This document shows positions 14,501 to 18,948 of a stretch of 18,948 nt of DNA, in pieces. The stretch's first letter is position 1, and each line of letters starts with the position of its first letter. The notes beneath the pieces are model-generated. The model made no database searches, had not been told where the DNA came from, and saw nothing but the letters and a program-made list of their open reading frames with translations. The DNA is from an uncultured Senegalimassilia sp. (lineage in GTDB: Bacteria; Actinomycetota; Coriobacteriia; Coriobacteriales; Eggerthellaceae), in NCBI GenBank assembly GCA_937925385.1, contig CALEWN010000293.1, positions 1 to 18,948 of the forward strand, read 5' to 3'. Position numbers and translations under genes: made by a program.

Positions 14501-15430
14501 ATGAAATTGAGCAAGATCCGCACCATCGTGGCGGCCGCCGCGTTCTGCGTTCTGGCCGTGGGTCTGATCGCGGGCATCAACATGGGCACGCTGTCCGGCT
14601 TCGGCTTCGATTCCTTCAGCGCGCTATGCCCGCTCGGCGCCATCACCACCATGCTGGCTACCAAGACTTTGGTTCCGCGCGCCGTGTTCAGCATCATCAT
14701 CATGGCGCTGCTGGTGTTCCTGTTCGGCCGCGCGTTCTGCGGCTGGATCTGTCCTGTGCCCGTGCTGGGCAAGCTGCGCGCGTTCTTTCGTTCGCCGAAG
14801 AAGCGCCGCAAGCTGGAGCAGGCGAAACGCGACGAGGCGCTCGATATCGACAAGTTCGAGCTGGGCTGCGGCGGGAAGGGCGGCTGCGAGAGCTGCAGCG
14901 CCTGCAAGCAGCAGCGCGCCAAGCTGGATTCGCGCCATTATGTGCTGGGCGGCGCACTTCTGTCCACGGCCATCTTCGGCTTCCCGGTGTTCTGCCTGGT
15001 ATGCCCCATCGGCCTGACCTTCGCCACCGTGCTGGTGTTCTGGCGCCTGTTCGCCAATGCGGACATGACCGTGGCCGTGGTTCTCATCCCGTTGATGCTG
15101 ATCATTGAGCTGGTCTTCCTGCGCAAATGGTGCACGCGCTTCTGCCCTATGGCCGGCCTCATGAACCTGATGGGCCGTTTCAGCCGTACGTTCAAGCCCG
15201 TCATCGACGACGCGAAGTGCCTTGAGACGTCGAAGGGCACGGCTTGCAGCCGCTGCGCCATGGTGTGCGAGGCGGATATCAACCTGCGCCATCCGGACTA
15301 CGGCGAGCGCACGCTGGCGGACTGCACGCGTTGCAACGCGTGCGTGGACGCCTGCCCGGCCAACGCCATCACCATGCCGGTGGTCGCAAAGCGCGGCCAG
15401 GATGTGAAGCTGGCCCCGAACGATAAGTAA
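14501..15430 (+). CDS. NapH-like membrane ferredoxin (quinol dehydrogenase component)
   Basis: A 309-residue protein with about five membrane helices. NapH-type cysteine motifs face the cytoplasm: CPLG near residue 43, CGWICPVP near 80-86, a second FCLVCPIGL and FCPMAGLMN, and a C-terminal two-cluster ferredoxin domain (CSRCAMVC and CTRCNACVDACP). A Gly/Cys-rich loop (LGCGGKGGCESCSACKQQ, about 121-138) adds four cysteines between helices and is a feature to compare with other NapH proteins. It starts ten bases after NapG with a GGGGG ribosome site. Together with NapG it should link menaquinol to the exported reductase. It is the last gene of the operon; a GC hairpin lies just downstream. Confidence 0.85.
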   Translation: MKLSKIRTIVAAAAFCVLAVGLIAGINMGTLSGFGFDSFSALCPLGAITTMLATKTLVPRAVFSIIIMALLVFLFGRAFCGWICPVPVLGKLRAFFRSPKKRRKLEQAKRDEALDIDKFELGCGGKGGCESCSACKQQRAKLDSRHYVLGGALLSTAIFGFPVFCLVCPIGLTFATVLVFWRLFANADMTVAVVLIPLMLIIELVFLRKWCTRFCPMAGLMNLMGRFSRTFKPVIDDAKCLETSKGTACSRCAMVCEADINLRHPDYGERTLADCTRCNACVDACPANAITMPVVAKRGQDVKLAPNDK

Positions 15431-15445
15431 ACGATTCGAAAGGCA

Positions 15446-15483
15446 AGCGCCCCTTGTGCATCCTCTTCGCGCCAAGGGGCGCT
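15446..15483 (+). terminator. operon-end stem-loop
   Basis: AGCGCCCCTTG (15446-15456) is a perfect 11-bp match to CAAGGGGCGCT (15473-15483). The 16-base loop is long and no T run follows. It lies 16 bases after the NapH-like stop. Confidence 0.55.
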
Positions 15484-15532
15484 CTGCCGATCGCCGCGCG
15501 TTGGGCGCTCCCTCCCTCCAACCTGCGGTGAT

Positions 15533-15840
15533 ATCCGCCCCGGGCTTTCCCATCGGCCCGGGGCGGTTCTCGTAGATCGCGTTTCGGGTCCCTTTCCCCG
15601 GTACGCGCCATCCGCCCCGGACTCTCCCCATCGGCCCGGGGCGGTTTTGTCTGGCTGCGTGCTGGGATTCCCCTGTTTCGACGCGCCATCCGCTCGGGAC
15701 CCTCGCTGGCGTCGGGTCGGTTGGTCGGGTGCGTGTTGGGAATCTCCTTCTCTCGGCATGTGCTATTCGCCCTGGCGACCGTTCGCGCCGGGGCGGTTTT
15801 CTTTGTGGGGAAAGCCCGCAGCGAAGCGGGGATGTGGCTA
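15533..15840 (+). repeat. tandem array of four 77/78-bp units, each beginning ATYCGC
   Basis: Units start at 15533, 15610, 15688 and 15765, giving lengths of 77, 78 and 77, with the fourth decaying. Units 1 and 2 share ATCCGCCCCGG, then CATCGGCCCGGGGCGGTT, forming a GC hairpin followed by T-rich sequence; both end in CGCGCC. Unit 3 keeps the frame (ATCCGCTCGGGACC, GTCGGGTCGGTTG) with more changes. Unit 4 keeps ATTCGCCC and GCCGGGGCGGTTTTC. The conserved part is the hairpin plus Ts, as in repeated terminator-like elements. Confidence 0.7.
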
Positions 15841-15908
15841 GAATACGTTGCGTACCACGGGTAAGCGTGCCCAAGCCGTGCATTCGCGCTTCCGCGCCGC
15901 ACGCGCCA

Positions 15909-15929
15909 GTTTTCCGGGGTTCCGAAAAC
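15909..15929. promoter_or_regulatory. candidate operator dyad GTTTTC-N9-GAAAAC
   Basis: A 21-bp site with 6-bp perfect arms lies 204 bases before the MFS exporter start. Exporters of this class are often controlled by local repressors, but no regulator gene is adjacent in the window. Confidence 0.3.
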
Positions 15930-16132
15930 ACAATCGATATGCAGGGGTTTGCCTGACGCGGGCTTTTGGGTTTTGCGCGCTTGCTCCGGGCGGGTTTCGT
16001 TAGCCGCCGTCCGCCCTCGCGGCGTATCGGCCCGGCCGGCTTCCAGCCAACTTCCCGCGCAAGCGGATAGCGCCGGATCGGCTCCCGTCCTTTGCGTCGA
16101 TTGTCCGGTCAATGCGCGTGAAAGGATGCGGA

Positions 16133-17533
16133 ATGCAAGGAAAAGCATTGGTTGCGCTGCTGGTCGTTCTATACGCCAGCGCGTTTTTGGCAGGGTTCAA
16201 CGAGAATCTGGTGAACATGGCGCTCATGTCCATCATGGGTGAGTTCGGCATCGATTCGGTTGCGGCGCAATGGCTGGTCACGGGCTATATGATCGTGGCG
16301 ACCATTGTGGTCATGTGCATGGCGTTCATGTACCGCCGCTTCAAGCTGCGCCCTTTGTACTTCGCCGCGGCGGCGTTCACGCTGGTCGGCTCGGTCATGG
16401 GGTTGTTCGCCACAAGCTTCGAGCTGCTCATGGCGGCGCGCCTGGTGCAGGCCGCGGGCTCGGGCATCTTCATCCCGCTCATGATGAATACGGTGCTGGT
16501 GGTCGCGCCGAAGCGCAAGCTGGGGACGTTCCTGTCCATCGGCGGCTGCATGATCACGTTCGGCCCCGCCCTGGCCCCGACGGTGTGCGGCGCGCTGGTC
16601 ACCTCGTTCGGCTGGCATAGCGTGTTCGCGGTACCCCTTGCCGCCATGGCCGTGCTCGTCTTGGTGGCGCTGTTCGCGGTCAAGAACATGGGCTTCTCCC
16701 CTGCTCACCTGGACATTCCGTCAACGGTGCTCTCGGCGGTGTTCCTGTGCGCGCTGAGCTTGGGCCTTGTCGAGCTGACCATCGATGCCGTGCTTGCGGT
16801 CGGGTCGCTTGCGGTGGCGGTGGTCACGGCGGTGCTGTTCGTGCTGCGCCAGCTGCGCTGCGAGTACCCGCTCATCGACCTGACGCCCATGAAGAGCCGT
16901 GCGTTCTGGCCGTCGGTGGTGCTGACCACCATCGCCATGATGGGCAGCTTCAGCATGAGCGTGCTGCTGCCGCTGTATCTGGAAGGCGGTACGGGCCTGA
17001 CGGCGTTCGCTGCTGGCTTGCTGATGCTGGTCCCGGTGCTGGCGAACGCGGGCACTACCCTTCTGGGCGGCCGCATCATGGATGCCCGCGGCGAGTGGCC
17101 GCTGCTGCCGGCGGGTTTCGCGGCTATCGCCGCGGGCTTCGCCGTGATGGCGGCGCTGGCCCCTACGTTGTCGCTGCCGGCGGCGTTCGTCGCGGCGTTG
17201 CTGATTATGGGTGGCACCGGCTTCATCTTCTCGCCCTCGCAGACGGCCGGCCTGCGCACCCTGCCTCAGGAAATGAATCCGTTCGGAGTCGCCATCTCCA
17301 CCACGTTCGTGCAGATCGCGGCCTGCATCGGCCCTTCGCTGTACACGGGCATCATGTCCACCGCCCAGGCAGGAGCCTTGGCGGCGGGCGCCGGTGAGGC
17401 GCTGGCGACCGCGCAAGGCTTCTCAATCGCCATGGTGGTGGCCGCGTGCATCGCCGCGGCAGGTTGTGCACTCGCGCTGGTTTATTCGCGTGCCGCGGTG
17501 AAACGCGATGCGAAACGCGCAGGAAGCATGTAA
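16133..17533 (+). CDS. MFS exporter, DHA2 (EmrB/QacA) type
   Basis: A 466-residue inner-membrane drug/metabolite:H+ antiporter. Hydrophobic helices occupy almost the whole length, with 12-14 expected. Typical features: LNEN-like FNENLVNMALMSIMGEFG after helix 1, QWLVTGYMIVATIVVMC in helix 2, RLVQAAGSGIFIPLM in the motif-B region and GPALAPTVCGALVTSFGWHSVFAV in the motif-C region that marks exporters. ATG at 16133 is preferred to 16112 because AAAGGA lies about six bases before it and because the first helix then begins at once. It stands alone, with a perfect hairpin terminator after the stop. The substrate is unknown. Confidence 0.88.
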   Translation: MQGKALVALLVVLYASAFLAGFNENLVNMALMSIMGEFGIDSVAAQWLVTGYMIVATIVVMCMAFMYRRFKLRPLYFAAAAFTLVGSVMGLFATSFELLMAARLVQAAGSGIFIPLMMNTVLVVAPKRKLGTFLSIGGCMITFGPALAPTVCGALVTSFGWHSVFAVPLAAMAVLVLVALFAVKNMGFSPAHLDIPSTVLSAVFLCALSLGLVELTIDAVLAVGSLAVAVVTAVLFVLRQLRCEYPLIDLTPMKSRAFWPSVVLTTIAMMGSFSMSVLLPLYLEGGTGLTAFAAGLLMLVPVLANAGTTLLGGRIMDARGEWPLLPAGFAAIAAGFAVMAALAPTLSLPAAFVAALLIMGGTGFIFSPSQTAGLRTLPQEMNPFGVAISTTFVQIAACIGPSLYTGIMSTAQAGALAAGAGEALATAQGFSIAMVVAACIAAAGCALALVYSRAAVKRDAKRAGSM

Positions 17534-17552
17534 AATAGACGTAAGCGAATCT

Positions 17553-17583
17553 GCGGCGCGCCTTCACGGGCGCGCCGCTTTAG
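17553..17583 (+). terminator. rho-independent terminator after the MFS gene
   Basis: A perfect 10-bp stem GCGGCGCGCC/GGCGCGCCGC (17553-17562, 17569-17578) with loop TTCACG is followed by TTTAGCG. It lies between the exporter and the YhbY-type gene. Confidence 0.75.
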
Positions 17584-17615
17584 CGTTAACACACGAAGAG
17601 AAACGAGCGCAACCC

Positions 17616-17918
17616 ATGGCTATCACCGGCAAGCAGGTCCGTCAGCTGCGCAGCATGGCGAACAACTTGAAGCCCACCGTCATCGTCGGCAAGGAAGGCG
17701 TCACCGCCAACATCCTCAAGCAGGTCAACGAGGGTCTTGAGGCTCACGAGCTCATCAAGGTCAGTGTGCTGTGCGAAACGGGCAGCCAGGCCGCCGAGGC
17801 CGGCCGCGAGATTGCCGATCAGGCCGAGGCCGAGCTGGTGCAGGTCATCGGCAAGCGCGTGGTGCTCTACCGCGAGACCACCCGCGACGACATCGAGAAG
17901 ATCCAGCTGGTCAAGTAG
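17616..17918 (+). CDS. yhbY: YhbY / CRS1-YhbY (CRM)-domain RNA-binding protein
   Basis: A 100-residue single-domain protein matching the length and pattern of YhbY: MAITGKQVRQLRSMANNLKPTVIVGKEGVT, with the GKEG loop conserved in CRM domains, then ANILKQVNEGLEAHELIKVSV and a final helix-strand ending VIGKRVVLYRET. Such proteins associate with pre-50S ribosomal particles and help large-subunit maturation. The start at 17616 has only weak purine-rich sequence (GAAGAG, AACGAG) upstream, but MAITGKQ is the family start. The TAG stop is the first unit of a tetranucleotide repeat. A strong terminator lies 86 bases downstream. Confidence 0.92.
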   Translation: MAITGKQVRQLRSMANNLKPTVIVGKEGVTANILKQVNEGLEAHELIKVSVLCETGSQAAEAGREIADQAEAELVQVIGKRVVLYRETTRDDIEKIQLVK

Positions 17919-17963
17919 GTAGGCAAGCGAGTAGGCGAGCAGGCAGGCAAGCAAGCAAGCAAG
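17916..17963 (+). repeat. degenerate tetranucleotide tandem repeat (12 units of YRRG type)
   Basis: In order the units are TAGG twice, CAAG, CGAG, TAGG, CGAG, CAGG twice and CAAG four times. It begins exactly at the TAG stop codon of the YhbY-type gene and ends before CTATCC. The last four units are perfect, the earlier ones have diverged. Confidence 0.8.
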
Positions 17964-18004
17964 CTATCCAGCGTTGTTGTGCGGCTTTAGGCTGCATGAA
18001 TCAG

Positions 18005-18041
18005 ATCGGGCCCCGGCAAACGCCGGGGCCCGATTGCGTTC
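18005..18041 (+). terminator. rho-independent terminator of the YhbY-type gene
   Basis: A perfect 13-bp stem (18005-18017 with 18022-18034), beginning ATCGGGCCCCGGC, with loop AAAC. The tail TGCGTTC is only moderately T-rich. Confidence 0.75.
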
Positions 18042-18081
18042 AGGGGGGATGTGCGGCGCGGTTGCGCCGCGCCGGCCTGAC

Positions 18082-18101
18082 TCCCGGTTCTGGGCGGTTT
18101 T
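18082..18101 (+). repeat. intergenic repeat copy D
   Basis: TCCCGG directly followed by TTCTGGGCGGTTTT. It matches the copy at 3368-3388 over CTCCCGG and TTCTGGGCGGTTT, differing by two extra bases (AC) between the parts. Confidence 0.55.
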
Positions 18102-18141
18102 CCGCCGCACACCCCCCTCTCTCAGGTTCCGCACCCTTCAA

Positions 18142-18168
18142 TTTCTGGGTGTTTTACAGAAAAAAAAG
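18142..18168 (+). repeat. diverged intergenic repeat copy E
   Basis: TTTCTGGGTGTTTTACAG followed by eight A. It resembles copy A (CTTCTGGGCGGTATTGCAG then five A) with a few substitutions. The match is imperfect, so the assignment is tentative. Confidence 0.4.
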
Positions 18169-18221
18169 CCCGGCTCACCTAGCTCGAACTCCTGTCTGGT
18201 CTTCGCGGATAGCCCTAGAGT

Positions 18222-18634
18222 CTAGAATTCGGCGATCGCTTCCACAAGAACCGTCGAACCCTCCATTCCTGCTGGCCACGCCTCGAAAGCTGCACGTGTA
18301 CCATTTTGCGAAACAGGCATGCTGCCCGTTGGGGAGTATGGGACCCATCCCCAATTCGGCTCTAATTTTCGTAAGAAGCGCGAATTCGATCGTTGCTCTT
18401 TTCGATAGATTCCCCCAGTTCAATAATGGAATACTCGGGAGAATAGTTCTGAAACTGGTTTGCCGCAGGGATGGCGTTTCCGTTGCTGTCAATTGTGGAA
18501 AGGGAGAACGAAAACCGAGGCTCGCTGTTTGTTGCTTCGGTGGTGTCGGCAATGGCGAAACTGGGAGTTACCAGGCCGATTCCAGCTGCTGTTGCCCCTA
18601 AGAGAAAAGCTCGTCTTGAAGGATTAGTTTGCAT
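18222..18634 (-). pseudogene. small Tat-signal secreted protein, probably frameshifted
   Basis: I do not recognise the family. The start at 18634 has TAGGAG six bases upstream. MQTNPSRRAFLLGATAAGIG then SFAIADT is a clear Tat signal with a likely cleavage after AIA. The frame stops at 18362 after 90 residues (RIRASYEN). One extra A in the short A run there (T run 18366-18369 on the plus strand) would continue as SYEKLEPNWGWVPYSPTGSM and reach a stop at 18222, giving about 137 residues that look more protein-like than the other frames. All frames are open locally, so the frameshift is inferred, and a natural 90-residue product is possible. GC is lower than in the rest of the window. Confidence 0.55.
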
Positions 18635-18764
18635 ATCAAGCTCCTATTCCTGAAGACCGTCTGCGCTATTCGCAGTCACAGGCTTTATGCCGTGGTTGTC
18701 GAAAATGTTTCAAATAATTGAAACATTTTCTTAAATTGAAGCATAGGGAGTTTGAAGAACGCGT
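18635..18764. promoter_or_regulatory. AT-rich gap with a 30-bp palindrome
   Basis: GAAAATGTTTCAA (18701-18713), ATAA, TTGAAACATTTTC (18718-18730) is a perfect 13-bp inverted repeat between two minus-strand genes. It could be a dimer-binding operator for the Tat-signal gene or the terminator of the upstream gene. A smaller CTGCG/CGCAG dyad lies at 18661-18675. Confidence 0.6.
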
Positions 18765-18947
18765 TTATGCCGTGCGTTTTTGCACGATGAAGCGGGGGCC
18801 GTGGTATGCGTCTTTGGATTCCTCGGGGCCTTCCTCGTGATTGAGCGCGGCGATATACGCATCGGTAGGGGCAATGCGATAGTAATAGGAGGTTGAGGAG
18901 TTGCTGCCTTCAAATGTGATTGCGAGCTCAGAGTTTGCAAACTCCTG
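18765..18947 (-). CDS. 3' end of an unrecognised gene, running off the window
   Basis: Sixty C-terminal residues are visible, with stop TAA at 18767-18765 and no start inside the window. The sequence reads from QEFANSELAITFEG through SYYYRIAPTDAYIAAL to GPRFIVQKRTA. It has no membrane span in the visible part and no motif I know. Composition is plausible for a soluble protein, and other frames in this stretch look unlike protein. It lies on the same strand as the Tat-signal gene, 130 bases upstream of it, so the two may form one unit unless the palindrome between them terminates transcription. Confidence 0.65.
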   Translation of the reverse strand, partial: QEFANSELAITFEGSNSSTSYYYRIAPTDAYIAALNHEEGPEESKDAYHGPRFIVQKRTA

Positions 18948-18948
18948 A

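Larger units (their letters stand above)
15431..16132. other. 702-bp intergenic region with a tandem hairpin array
   Basis: No gene is supported. The left side holds the operon-end hairpin, 15533-15840 holds four degenerate 77/78-bp units, and the right 290 bases hold an extended -10-like TGTGGCTAGAAT near 15834-15843 and a GTTTTC...GAAAAC dyad at 15909-15929. Minus-strand open frames across it are an effect of high GC. Confidence 0.6.
17919..18221. other. 303-bp intergenic region
   Basis: No gene is supported. It holds the tetranucleotide repeat, the YhbY terminator and two more copies of the TTCTGGG-type repeat seen near 3323-3485. GC content falls toward the right end. Confidence 0.6.

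Noticed and set aside
15533-15764. tRNA cluster, suggested by the 77-bp unit length
   Set aside because: No cloverleaf, T-loop GGTTCRANYCC or CCA-adjacent acceptor stem can be drawn.
15533-15840. CRISPR array
   Set aside because: Units are imperfect, only four, without alternating identical repeats and unique spacers of CRISPR length, and no cas genes are present.
16112-16132. Upstream ATG for the MFS exporter
   Set aside because: It lacks a ribosome site and adds seven polar residues before the first helix; ATG at 16133 has AAAGGA at proper distance.
15298-16148. Minus-strand frames with repeated APGRWG-like peptides
   Set aside because: The peptide repeats come from the 77/78-bp DNA units, whose lengths would shift frame; there are no ribosome sites and the composition is not protein-like.
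18731-18940. 69-codon minus-strand frame at the right edge
   Set aside because: It lies in another frame from the partial gene at 18765-18947, is Pro/Thr-rich and has no ribosome site, so it is a shadow.

Overview
The window is GC-rich DNA (mid-60s percent by eye, dropping at the right end). It looks like an anaerobic actinobacterium of the Eggerthellaceae type (Eggerthella, Gordonibacter and relatives). That placement is inferred from the codon use and from a large Tat-exported molybdopterin oxidoreductase operon with its own Fe-S and membrane partners. No rRNA or tRNA gene is visible to confirm it.

Left part (1-6564): a xanthine phosphoribosyltransferase gene (xpt) is translationally coupled to a 63-codon remnant of what looks like an NCS2 purine permease. 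A CNNM/CBS/CorC-type membrane protein follows, ending in a strong terminator. Convergent to it is a metal-dependent amidohydrolase. Then come a 418-bp intergenic stretch with a dispersed repeat family and a two-gene minus-strand unit: an alanine-rich coiled-coil protein of unknown function followed by a degenerate UvrD/PcrA-like protein.

Centre (6565-15430): a divergent intergenic region carries a short dyad and a 21-bp perfect inverted repeat. It leads into a respiratory operon: Mo-bisPGD catalytic subunit, four-cluster ferredoxin subunit, DmsC-like membrane anchor, NapG-like Tat ferredoxin, and NapH-like membrane ferredoxin. The encoded system would move electrons between the quinone pool and an exported molybdoenzyme, reducing an unidentified substrate. 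The catalytic gene is broken twice. It has an in-frame TGA at codon 275 and a 1215-bp IS3-family element inserted after codon 622, with a GGA target duplication. Apart from these the reading frame is intact over 1263 codons, so both lesions look recent. The IS has a textbook T TTA AAA slippery site joining orfA to orfB.

Right part (15431-18948): a 700-bp intergenic region holds four tandem 77/78-bp units, several with a GC hairpin followed by Ts. Next are a DHA2-type MFS exporter and a YhbY-type RNA-binding protein gene. The YhbY stop codon begins a 12-unit degenerate tetranucleotide repeat. The last 750 bp are lower in GC. They hold a small Tat-signal protein that appears frameshifted, a 30-bp AT-rich palindrome, and the 3' end of an unrecognised minus-strand gene running off the window.
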